Below are positions 8,037 through 15,349 of a DNA stretch of 64,000 bases, in pieces; within the stretch, counting starts at the first letter, position 1, and each line of letters opens with the position of its first letter. A program made the translations under genes and the position numbers. The notes below the pieces were generated by a model, which worked only from the letters and a program-made list of their open reading frames with translations, had not been told where the DNA came from and searched no databases. This stretch comes from DAOLCO01 sp964612555. GTDB taxonomy: Bacteria; Bdellovibrionota_C; UBA2361; SZUA-149; DAOLCO01. The stretch is taken from positions 1 through 64,000 of the forward strand of contig CAZTBW010000001.1 of the NCBI GenBank assembly GCA_964612555.1, given 5' to 3'.

Positions 8037-8350
8037 TTTAGCAGCAGGCGAGCGGAATATGTTTAGGGTTCTGCCTTTTGTCAAATGGCTCCCTCGGGCA
8101 GAATAATATCTGGTTTATATTGATCGTTGGTTTGCCCTCAGTCCGCTTGAGTTCGACAAAAGACAGAACCCTAAACATATTCTGAATATATGGATAAACC
8201 GAACATATTTTGAAGAAAGAGTAGGGTGTAGAGTGTGTAATTCCCTACAAAATTACCTTAATTTCTAAATGATTGATTGTCATTTCCTTGTTTTTCCTGT
8301 TTAATTCATCATTTGAATTGAAATAACCAGATTAAGTCTTATTTATACAG
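8037..8350 (+). other. rpoN-cpoB intergenic region
   Basis: A 314-bp gap dominated by the hairpin element at 8055-8182. Past it, gtaggg (about 8221-8226) pairs with ccctac (about 8244-8249) in a second, weaker hairpin, again without a T-run. The final 100 bp before the lipoprotein gene are AT-rich and probably hold its promoter (a TTGAAT at about 8311 is a possible -35), but I cannot pair it convincingly with a -10. No coding potential seen. Confidence 0.5.
8055..8182 (+). repeat. Structured hairpin element, copy 1 (28-bp arms)
   Basis: The arms 8055-8082 and 8155-8182 are complementary at 27 of 28 positions and enclose a 72-nt loop. Inside the loop are ATGGCTCCCTCG (8085-8096) on the left and CTCAGTCCGCTTGAGTTC (8137-8154) on the right, with an inner stem GGGCA/TGCCC between them; the right motif itself can fold CTCA/TGAG. 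The same two motifs at the same places occur in reverse orientation in the element at 31586-31711, whose arms have a different sequence. It lies 18 bp after rpoN and could serve as a 3' end structure, but it has no terminal T-run. Confidence 0.85.
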
Positions 8351-9052
8351 ATGAAAAATATATCTATTCTTCTTGGTGCTTTGTGTTTGTTGTCTGCTTG
8401 CAGTGCTGGTCTTGAACAGCGGATGGATAGGGAGTTGCGAGAGATGCGTTCAATTCAGGCAGAACAGACTGCTGCCATTACAGAGATGCGTCATGATATT
8501 CGTGAACTCACAGGAAGGCTTGATGAAATTCAACATCAGACTAAAGGAAGGACTACCGCTCTTGAGAGTGCAATTGAACAGTTAGGCTCTCGGGTGCCGC
8601 CGCCGACCGGGGTGCCTGCTAAACTTCTTGCGCTTGATGAACAGCGAATCGCCCCTATTCAGGGAGGAGCTGCTGATACCTATAGAGAAGCACTGAGGAA
8701 TTTGCGGACTGGAGAGTTCGAACAGGCGCATGGCGCTTTTACTGCTTTTGCAAATCAAAATCCTGGAACAGCATTCACTGATAATGCTTTTTTCTGGAGT
8801 GGAATATGCAGTATGAAACTTAATCGCTATGAACGTGCCATAGGCGAATTTTCTGATGTATTTGAAAAATATCCGGCTGAAGATATGGTCGCCCCGGCGC
8901 TGTATCATATGGCAGATGCGCTCTTCCATCTTGGTCTCGGAAATGATGGAGTTTTAACTTTGCAGAAATTGATTGATGATCATTCTGATTCAGAATACGC
9001 TAAACGAGCCAGAGAGCGTCTTAAAGATGCTTCTTCCTCGAAAAAACGCTAA
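8351..9052 (+). CDS. CpoB/YbgF-like TPR lipoprotein
   Basis: A 233-residue secreted lipoprotein: short signal peptide ending in the lipobox LSAC, so Cys17 would be lipidated. Residues about 20-70 form a heptad-rich coiled coil (QRMDRELREMRSIQAEQ onward) as in the trimerisation domain of CpoB/YbgF, and about 108-228 carry TPR repeats (YREALRNLRTGEFEQAHGAF, then AFFWSGICSMKLNRYERAI and ALYHMADALFHLG). CpoB coordinates outer-membrane constriction and peptidoglycan synthesis with the Tol-Pal system. The usual tol-pal neighbours are not present here; it precedes ribF. CpoB proper is usually periplasmic and not lipidated, so the lipobox is a noteworthy variation. Confidence 0.75.
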   Translation: MKNISILLGALCLLSACSAGLEQRMDRELREMRSIQAEQTAAITEMRHDIRELTGRLDEIQHQTKGRTTALESAIEQLGSRVPPPTGVPAKLLALDEQRIAPIQGGAADTYREALRNLRTGEFEQAHGAFTAFANQNPGTAFTDNAFFWSGICSMKLNRYERAIGEFSDVFEKYPAEDMVAPALYHMADALFHLGLGNDGVLTLQKLIDDHSDSEYAKRARERLKDASSSKKR

Positions 9053-9138
9053 GATTTTATTTGCCTGTTTTGAAAATTACACTTGTCAAAACTTCCGGAC
9101 GTGAAACCTCCACTGCCTTTTTAATAAAGGAAAAGCTG

Positions 9139-10077
9139 ATGAAGGAAGTGCCCTCTGTCTGTGGTCTTACAATTGGCACTTTTGATGGACTTCATCGAGC
9201 GCATGATGTTTTAATTGATGTTCTTAAAAAAGAAGTCTCAAAAATATCGAGTGAAAAAGATCTTCCTTCTTATCAGGTACTGCTCTCCTTTTATCCTCAT
9301 CCCAGAACCGTTGTTGGGGTCAAGAGGGAGTTTGATGTATCTCCGGTAGATGACTATAAAAGCCTTCTTACTCCGCTTCGGGTTCGTGCAGCTCGAGCTC
9401 AGGAGATGGGTATTGATGAACTCAGACTTATTCATTTTAATTCATCTCTTTCTCAGGTTCGGGCTGGGGACTTTCTTGTGAGATATATCTTTGAACCGTT
9501 TTCACCGTCTGTTATCGTAGTAGGGTTTGATTGGTCGTTCGGGAAGAACAGGGAAGGGTCTATCGATTTACTCAGGGAAGTTGCCGGTGAGTTTGGATGT
9601 AAAGTGGTCGTTGTTAAAAAAGTTTCTGAAGGGAATCAGAAAATAGGTGCTCGTCAGATACGGGTCTTTTTGAGAGAGGGAAGGGTTAAGGAAGCAAATG
9701 AATTACTTGGGTACCTTTTTATGGTGTACGGTAAAGTGGTGAAGGGAGATGGACGTGGTGGTCTTATCGGTATTCCTACCGCAAATTTAAAAGTGGTCAG
9801 GCAGTTTCTTCCGAAATCAGGCGTGTATAAAACATTTGCCTATGTTGATGGAGAGAAACATCTTTCAGTTACCAATGTTGGTGTTCGACCGACATTCAAG
9901 CCAGATGCAGTTACTCAGGTAGTAGAAACTCACATTCTTGATTTTAACAAAAATCTGTATGGAAAGAGAATACGGCTTGAATTTGCAGACTGGATACGAG
10001 AGGAAAGAAAATTTTCATCTGTTGATGCCCTCATCTCTCAAATCAGAGAAGATATTGCTTCTGTAAGAAAATCCTGA
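9139..10077 (+). CDS. ribF: Bifunctional riboflavin kinase / FAD synthetase
   Basis: RibF makes FMN from riboflavin and then FAD from FMN. The N-terminal nucleotidyltransferase motif is TIGTFDGLHRAH near the start, and the C-terminal riboflavin kinase domain is marked by GIPTANLKV and TNVGVRPTF. With the ATG at 9139 (312 residues) there is a good AAAGG ribosome site 8 nt before the start; a TTG at 9061 would add 26 residues without a visible ribosome site, giving 338. The gene is followed after 6 bp by rluD, and preceded by the CpoB-like gene, so the three are probably one transcript. Confidence 0.93.
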   Translation: MKEVPSVCGLTIGTFDGLHRAHDVLIDVLKKEVSKISSEKDLPSYQVLLSFYPHPRTVVGVKREFDVSPVDDYKSLLTPLRVRAARAQEMGIDELRLIHFNSSLSQVRAGDFLVRYIFEPFSPSVIVVGFDWSFGKNREGSIDLLREVAGEFGCKVVVVKKVSEGNQKIGARQIRVFLREGRVKEANELLGYLFMVYGKVVKGDGRGGLIGIPTANLKVVRQFLPKSGVYKTFAYVDGEKHLSVTNVGVRPTFKPDAVTQVVETHILDFNKNLYGKRIRLEFADWIREERKFSSVDALISQIREDIASVRKS

Positions 10078-10083
10078 TGCTAT

Positions 10084-11064
10084 ATGAAGTCTGAATTTCA
10101 GATCGATGTTCCAAAGCTTGAGACGAAAAAGCGTCTTGATGTTTTTATTTTTGAGTTTTTGGAGAGTCAAGATTCAGGAAGGTATAGCAGATCTGAAGTA
10201 CAGAACGCTATTTTCCAGGGGGCTTGTTTCGTTAATGAGAGAGCAGTACAGAAGTCGGGACTTCTCCTGAAAGGGGGCGAGCAGATACAAATTGCCATAG
10301 AGTCTCCTTCTACTGATATTTTACCTGATGCAGCGGTAAAATTTGACGTTTTGTATGAAGATGAAGTGCTTCTTGTGATAAATAAACCGGCAGGATTGGT
10401 GGTTCATCCGGCTCCCGGAGTTAAAGGTAAAACTCTTGTTCATGGTATTGTCAATCGTATTCAGGGGAACGAAATTAATGAATCTCCTGAGCGACCCGGG
10501 ATTGTACATCGGCTTGATAAAGATACTTCCGGTGCAATGGTAGTAGCTAAAACCATGAAAGCAAAAAGAAATCTGCAAGATCAGTTAAAAGAACCAAGAA
10601 CGATGAAGCGAGTCTATCATGCAATATGTCTTGGAGCTCCTAAAAAAAAATCTGGAATATCTCTTGGTTTCGATGATGATCAAAAACAGATTAGGGGGAC
10701 AATATCTACTTCAATAGATCGCCATCCTTATAATAGAATCAAATACACGGTATCTGATTCACCAAATGCACGTCGTGCAGTAAGTCATTTCAGAGTACTT
10801 GAGGTTAAGGGTTCTTTAGCGCTGATCGAATTTACTCTTGAAACAGGCAGAACTCATCAAATTCGTGTTCATGCAGAATTTGCAGGTTGCCCCATTATGG
10901 GAGATCCCGTTTATGGGGCGCAAAAATCAAGTGTGCCAAAATCTCTGAACTCTTCCTTATATACAAGACAGATGCTCCATGCTCGTTCCCTTTCTTTTCT
11001 CCACCCTTTGTCCGGAGAGGTACTTGAGTTTATTGCTCCATATCCTGATGATTTTAGGTTTTGA
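10084..11064 (+). CDS. rluD: RluD-family 23S rRNA pseudouridine synthase
   Basis: A 326-residue RluA-family pseudouridine synthase: N-terminal S4 RNA-binding domain (about 15-75; RSEVQNAIFQGACFVNERAV) and a catalytic domain with the signature HRLDKDTSGAMVVAK, whose Asp is the nucleophile. The LETGRTHQIRVH segment and GDPVYG motif are typical of the RluC/RluD group. RluD modifies uridines 1911, 1915 and 1917 in helix 69 of 23S rRNA; RluC/RluD paralogue choice is by similarity of architecture only. Follows ribF by 6 bp. Confidence 0.88.
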   Translation: MKSEFQIDVPKLETKKRLDVFIFEFLESQDSGRYSRSEVQNAIFQGACFVNERAVQKSGLLLKGGEQIQIAIESPSTDILPDAAVKFDVLYEDEVLLVINKPAGLVVHPAPGVKGKTLVHGIVNRIQGNEINESPERPGIVHRLDKDTSGAMVVAKTMKAKRNLQDQLKEPRTMKRVYHAICLGAPKKKSGISLGFDDDQKQIRGTISTSIDRHPYNRIKYTVSDSPNARRAVSHFRVLEVKGSLALIEFTLETGRTHQIRVHAEFAGCPIMGDPVYGAQKSSVPKSLNSSLYTRQMLHARSLSFLHPLSGEVLEFIAPYPDDFRF

Positions 11065-11087
11065 TTTACTATCTTAAGAAAGACCGC

Positions 11088-11116
11088 TTGATTAATTTTT
11101 ATCTTGCTGCTATAAA
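11088..11116 (+). promoter_or_regulatory. Sigma-70 promoter of the pyr operon
   Basis: TTGATT (11088-11093) and TATAAA (11111-11116) are separated by 17 bp, a strong match to the housekeeping consensus. Transcription would start near 11123, giving a leader of about 165 nt before pyrR that contains the PyrR-binding hairpin. The -35 lies about 24 bp after the rluD stop. Confidence 0.7.
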
Positions 11117-11122
11117 GCTCAA

Positions 11123-11284
11123 GGTTTAACCTTTAAATTGAGTCCAGAGAGGCTCGGAAGGAAAGAATGTCGTTCTATAAGAGAATTGGTAAGCGAGATC
11201 CGTCGCTCCTCGAAAAATCATCTACCATTACAGTTAATTTTCTTGTCTTTTTTTTACTAAGGAATGATTCCGAATCATTAGTGT
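11123..11284 (+). promoter_or_regulatory. pyr operon leader with PyrR-binding element
   Basis: The leader carries GAGTCCAGAGAGGCTC at 11140-11155, which fits the PyrR recognition hairpin (conserved UCCNGNGAGGY loop of the anti-antiterminator known from Bacillus and other bacteria), followed by the characteristic purine-rich GGAAGGAAAG. A second hairpin (agcga/tcgct, about 11193-11207), a run of eight T at about 11248-11256 and a hairpin aatgatt/aatcatt at about 11263-11279 just before the start codon follow. UMP-bound PyrR would bind here to shut down the operon. I could not find a clear GC-rich stem directly before the T-run, so attenuation versus translational blocking is undecided. Confidence 0.75.
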
Positions 11285-11881
11285 GTGCCTATGTCTGATA
11301 AAAAAAATACTCCCTGTTGCAAATCTGAAATTGATAAGAGTTCCTGGAAGAAAGTGCTTAATGAGGAGAGGATAAGGCGTGGAGTTGCAAGAATTGCGCA
11401 CGAGATTCTTGAGCGAAATCAAGGGGCTTCTAATGTTGCAGTGGTTGGTATCAGAACGAGAGGGGAATATATTGCTGAAAGGATTGAACAGCAGATAAAG
11501 AGTCTGGAGAATGTGAATATCCCTGTCGGTGTTGTTGATATTACCTTATATCGGGATGATCTGTTTCATAATCCGGAGCAGCCATTAGTTCGGGGCACAA
11601 GCCTTCCTTTTGATGTTGATAAATATAATATTGTTCTTGTTGATGATGTTCTTTTTACCGGAAGAACGATCAGGGCGGCACTTGACGCAATCATAGATTT
11701 TGGGCGACCTATTTCTGTGCAACTTGCGGTGCTGGTTGACAGGGGGCACAGGGAGCTTCCGATCAGAGCTGATTATGTGGGAAAAAGTCTTCCAACGAAT
11801 CGTAATGAGATTGTTGAAGTGTGCCTCTCTGAAAAAGATGGTGAGGATGCGGTATATGTTAGAGCTGGAAAGACTAAATAA
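11285..11881 (+). CDS. pyrR: Bifunctional pyr operon regulator / uracil phosphoribosyltransferase PyrR
   Basis: PyrR, 198 residues, binds the pyr mRNA leader in response to UMP/UTP and has uracil phosphoribosyltransferase activity. Type I PRTase features are the VVGIRTRGEYIA segment and the PRPP loop VLVDDVLFTGRTIRAALDAI (about 117-136). It is somewhat longer than the usual 175-180 residues owing to about 20 extra N-terminal residues including CC. The frame opens with GTG at 11285; the ATG at 11291 is an equally likely start. First gene of the pyrRBC-carAB operon, directly behind its own target hairpin, which supports autogenous control. Confidence 0.93.
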   Translation: MPMSDKKNTPCCKSEIDKSSWKKVLNEERIRRGVARIAHEILERNQGASNVAVVGIRTRGEYIAERIEQQIKSLENVNIPVGVVDITLYRDDLFHNPEQPLVRGTSLPFDVDKYNIVLVDDVLFTGRTIRAALDAIIDFGRPISVQLAVLVDRGHRELPIRADYVGKSLPTNRNEIVEVCLSEKDGEDAVYVRAGKTK

Positions 11882-11893
11882 TGGAGACAGCTT

Positions 11894-12853
11894 GTGTATA
11901 AGGATGCCCATTTATTAGGAATCAAGGGACACTCAAAAGAAGAGATTCAGTTTTTACTTGATACTTCTCAGACGTTTGTTGAAGTGGGGGAGAGAAAAGT
12001 AAAAAAAGTACCAGCCCTTCGCGGTAAAACAATAGTAAATCTGTTTTTGGAACCATCAACCCGAACCAGGACAAGTTTTGAAATAGCCGGGAAGCGTCTC
12101 AGCGCTGATGTGATTAATGTATCAGGAAGTTCCAGCAGCACCACCAAGGGCGAAACTCTTATTGATACTCTGTTGAATATCAGGTCAATGAACCCGGATG
12201 CAGTTGTTATCCGTCATTCGTCAAGCGGTGCATGTGAATTATTAAAACGATTTGTACCGGGTACGGCAATTATTAACGCAGGTGATGGCTTGCATGAACA
12301 TCCTACTCAGGCACTGCTTGATGCACTTACTCTGCTGCAACACTTTGGCAGGCTTGAAAACCTGACAATTACTCTTGTGGGGGATGCACTCAGGAGCAGG
12401 GTTGCACGATCTAATATTTATCTTCACAAATTATTTGGAAATAAAGTACGGGTTGTTGCTCCGCCAACACTTGCGCATCCCCATTTTAAAGAGCTGGGGG
12501 TTTCTGTGTATCATCATATGGAAGAAGCACTGCCGGGAAGTGATGTGGTGATGTCACTGCGGATGAAGCATGAGTATCAGAAGGATACCTACATTCCTAA
12601 TCTTGATGAGTACTCAAAGCGCTTTATTATTTCTGAAAAAATACTTTCACGTTATTGCCCTGAGGCAAAGGTGCTTGCGCCGGGACCTATCATACGTGGA
12701 GTTGAGATTACTTCAGAGGTGGCAGATGGTCCTCGTTCGCTTATTCTTAAGCAGGTTAATAATGGAGTGGCGGTACGGATGGCAGTACTTTTTTTACTTA
12801 CAAGAGGTACTGCTCATGAATCAATAACTGACTTGGCTGATATTACAGGATAA
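11894..12853 (+). CDS. pyrB: Aspartate carbamoyltransferase catalytic subunit
   Basis: PyrB joins carbamoyl phosphate and aspartate, the first committed step of pyrimidine synthesis. The carbamoyl phosphate site FLEPSTRTRTSFE (about 52-64), the HPTQALLDALTLL segment and the aspartate-binding region around MSLRMKHEY are all present in a 319-residue chain. It begins with GTG at 11894 with GGAG 7 nt upstream, 12 bp after pyrR. No pyrI regulatory subunit lies nearby, so control is probably at the PyrR leader, with the class B or C (PyrB-PyrC associated) type of enzyme likely. Confidence 0.96.
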   Translation: MYKDAHLLGIKGHSKEEIQFLLDTSQTFVEVGERKVKKVPALRGKTIVNLFLEPSTRTRTSFEIAGKRLSADVINVSGSSSSTTKGETLIDTLLNIRSMNPDAVVIRHSSSGACELLKRFVPGTAIINAGDGLHEHPTQALLDALTLLQHFGRLENLTITLVGDALRSRVARSNIYLHKLFGNKVRVVAPPTLAHPHFKELGVSVYHHMEEALPGSDVVMSLRMKHEYQKDTYIPNLDEYSKRFIISEKILSRYCPEAKVLAPGPIIRGVEITSEVADGPRSLILKQVNNGVAVRMAVLFLLTRGTAHESITDLADITG

Positions 12854-12879
12854 ATTTAAGAATTTTAAGAGAGTTGATG

Positions 12880-14166
12880 ATGAAAACAGTTCTGCAAGGT
12901 GGAAAAGTAATTGACCCGACGCAAAACATGGATGGTGAGTATGATGTGTTGTTTGAAGATGGGAAAATCACCGCAGTAGATTCTCCCGGAAGTTTTTCCA
13001 AGCTACAGGATGCTACCTTGTATGATGTTTCCGGAAAAATAGTGACCCCGGGTTTTGTTGATATTCATGTGCACTTACGAGACCCCGGGCAGGACTGGAA
13101 AGAAACAATTCACTCAGGGGCTGAAGCTGCGGTAGCTGGTGGTTTTACAGATATACTTTGCATGCCCAACACGGTGCCTGTGAATGATTCAGCATCAGTA
13201 ACAGAATATATCCTTGAGAAAGCAAAAAATGCTGCCTGTAACGTGTCCCCTATCGGTGCAATTACAATGAAAAGTAAGGGGGAGGCTCTGGCTCCATTTT
13301 CTGAGCTGAGTGAAGCCGGCTGTATTGCATTTTCTGATGATGGAAGACCTGTTTCCAATTCCCAGATTATGAGGCGTGCGCTTGAGTATTGCAAGATGCT
13401 TGGACGGGTGCTTACCGTGCACGAGGAAGATACTATGCTTTCAGATGGATTTTCCATGAATGAATCTCCTCTTAGCCTTGAAATGGGTTTAAAGGGGATG
13501 CCCGATGCTGCTGAAAATGTGATGATTGCTCGTGATATTGAACTTGCACGACTTACCGGAGGGAGGGTCCATTTTTGTCATGTAAGTACGGCACGTGGAG
13601 TAACGCTTATCCGTCGTGCCAAAGAAGATGGAATTCCTGTTACTGCTGAAGTAGCTCCTCATTATCTTTTTCTTACAGAGGATGCGGTTCAGGGTTATAA
13701 TACAAGCGCAAAAATGAGTATGCCACTTCGTTCCCAAGCTGATGTGGATGCATTGATCGTAGGGCTTAATGATGGGACTATAGATTGTGTTGCAAGTGAC
13801 CATGCGCCGCATGAAGAAGACTCAAAGAATATTGAGTTTGATCGTGCTTCCTTTGGAATTCTGGGATTACAGACTACCGTTCCCATACTTCTTGAATTGG
13901 TATCGCTTGGTAAGATTACTCTTACTACCATGGTTCAAAGCCTTACAAGTCGTGCCTGGGCATCGCTTGATTTGGCGCCAAATTCTTTAAAGAAAAACTC
14001 TCCTGCACATATCACAGTACTTGATTCAGCGTATCAATTTACTTATTCTTTGGATATGAACAGATCAAAGAGCAGAAATAGTCCGTTCTGGGGAAAATCT
14101 TTTCGTGGAACTGCTGCTATGACTTTTGTAAATGGTGAACTTCGATTTTCAATTGATGATAGATGA
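12880..14166 (+). CDS. pyrC: Dihydroorotase
   Basis: PyrC cyclises carbamoyl aspartate to dihydroorotate. It is a type I dihydroorotase of about 428 residues. The first metal motif is DIHVHLRDPGQDWKETI (about 60-77), a second His is in FCHVSTARGV, and the catalytic Asp lies in DCVASDHAPHEEDSK (about 305-319). The frame allows starts at TTG 12874, ATG 12877 or ATG 12880; the last has the best spacing to AAGAGAG. Its stop overlaps the first possible start codon of carA, consistent with tight operon organisation. Confidence 0.95.
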   Translation: MKTVLQGGKVIDPTQNMDGEYDVLFEDGKITAVDSPGSFSKLQDATLYDVSGKIVTPGFVDIHVHLRDPGQDWKETIHSGAEAAVAGGFTDILCMPNTVPVNDSASVTEYILEKAKNAACNVSPIGAITMKSKGEALAPFSELSEAGCIAFSDDGRPVSNSQIMRRALEYCKMLGRVLTVHEEDTMLSDGFSMNESPLSLEMGLKGMPDAAENVMIARDIELARLTGGRVHFCHVSTARGVTLIRRAKEDGIPVTAEVAPHYLFLTEDAVQGYNTSAKMSMPLRSQADVDALIVGLNDGTIDCVASDHAPHEEDSKNIEFDRASFGILGLQTTVPILLELVSLGKITLTTMVQSLTSRAWASLDLAPNSLKKNSPAHITVLDSAYQFTYSLDMNRSKSRNSPFWGKSFRGTAAMTFVNGELRFSIDDR

Positions 14167-14177
14167 GGAAAGATTAC

Positions 14178-15332
14178 ATGTTTGATACTGAAGCACTTAA
14201 ACCCGCCACGCTCGCTCTTGCTGATGGAACAATATTCAGGGGATATTCAGTGGGTGCTGAGGGGGAGGCGTGTGGAGAGGTGGTGTTTAATACTTCGATG
14301 AGTGGATATCAGGAGATAATTACCGACCCTTCATATGCCGGGCAGATGATTACATTTACCTATCCACATATTGGTAATGTGGGTGTAAATGATGAGGATG
14401 TTGAATCTGCAAAAGTGCAGGTGGGTGGACTTATTGTTCGGGATATGTGCTTTACTCCGTCAAGTCATAGAGCTACACAGTCACTACCTGAGTATTTAAA
14501 GAAACATTCTATCGTGGCAATTTCCGGGATCGACACCAGGGAGCTGGTTCTTCATCTAAGAACTCATGGAGCGCAAATGGGGATAATAAAGACGGGTTCT
14601 GTAGATGAATCAGAACTTGTTGGGAGGGCTAAGGCAGTACCTTCTATTGAAGGGCAGGATCTTGTGCCTCAGGTAAGTTGCACTGAGCCCTATGACTGGA
14701 CGCAGGGTGCGTGGGTAGCCGGGGTCGGGTATAGAGAATACCGAGAGGAAGAGCTCAGAGATAGACCTTTTGTAATAGCGATTGATTTTGGTGTTAAGTA
14801 CAATATCTTGAGACTTCTTACTGATGCCGGGTTCAGGGTAAGGGTGGTACCTGCAAAGACTACTGCTGAAGATATACTCTCACAAAAACCGGATGGAGTT
14901 TTTCTTTCCAATGGTCCGGGTGATCCTGCCGCAGTAACGTATGGTGTGGCAACGGTAAAGGAACTTGTTGGAAAAGTTCCTATGTTTGGTATTTGTCTTG
15001 GGCATCAGATCCTTGGGCTTGCACTTGGAGCGCCTACTTTCAAGCTTAAGTTCGGGCATCGGGGTGGAAATCATCCGGTAAAGAATATTAAAACCGGTGA
15101 AGTGGAGATTTCTGTTCAGAATCATGGGTTTGCTACTGACGCAAGCAGGATGCCTGAAGGAGTTGTGCTGACTCATACAAATCTGAATGATTTGACTGTT
15201 GAGGGACTTGAAATTCCGGGAGTTGCAGCGTTTTCTGTTCAATATCACCCGGAATGTTCTCCCGGACCTCATGATTCTTCCTATTTGTTTGAAGAGTTTT
15301 TTAATCGAGTTAGTACATATCAAAACCAGTAA
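14178..15332 (+). CDS. carA: Carbamoyl phosphate synthase small subunit
   Basis: CarA supplies ammonia from glutamine to CarB for carbamoyl phosphate. The N-terminal domain begins LALADGTIFRGYSVG and the class I glutamine amidotransferase domain has the nucleophile Cys in MFGICLGHQILG and the His/Glu pair in VQYHPECSPGPHD. I prefer ATG 14178, which has a GAGGAAAG ribosome site; ATG 14163 overlaps the pyrC stop and lacks one (it would add five residues). 384 residues, normal. Followed by carB after 17 bp. Confidence 0.96.
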   Translation: MFDTEALKPATLALADGTIFRGYSVGAEGEACGEVVFNTSMSGYQEIITDPSYAGQMITFTYPHIGNVGVNDEDVESAKVQVGGLIVRDMCFTPSSHRATQSLPEYLKKHSIVAISGIDTRELVLHLRTHGAQMGIIKTGSVDESELVGRAKAVPSIEGQDLVPQVSCTEPYDWTQGAWVAGVGYREYREEELRDRPFVIAIDFGVKYNILRLLTDAGFRVRVVPAKTTAEDILSQKPDGVFLSNGPGDPAAVTYGVATVKELVGKVPMFGICLGHQILGLALGAPTFKLKFGHRGGNHPVKNIKTGEVEISVQNHGFATDASRMPEGVVLTHTNLNDLTVEGLEIPGVAAFSVQYHPECSPGPHDSSYLFEEFFNRVSTYQNQ

Positions 15333-15349
15333 AGGATTTTTTAATAACA

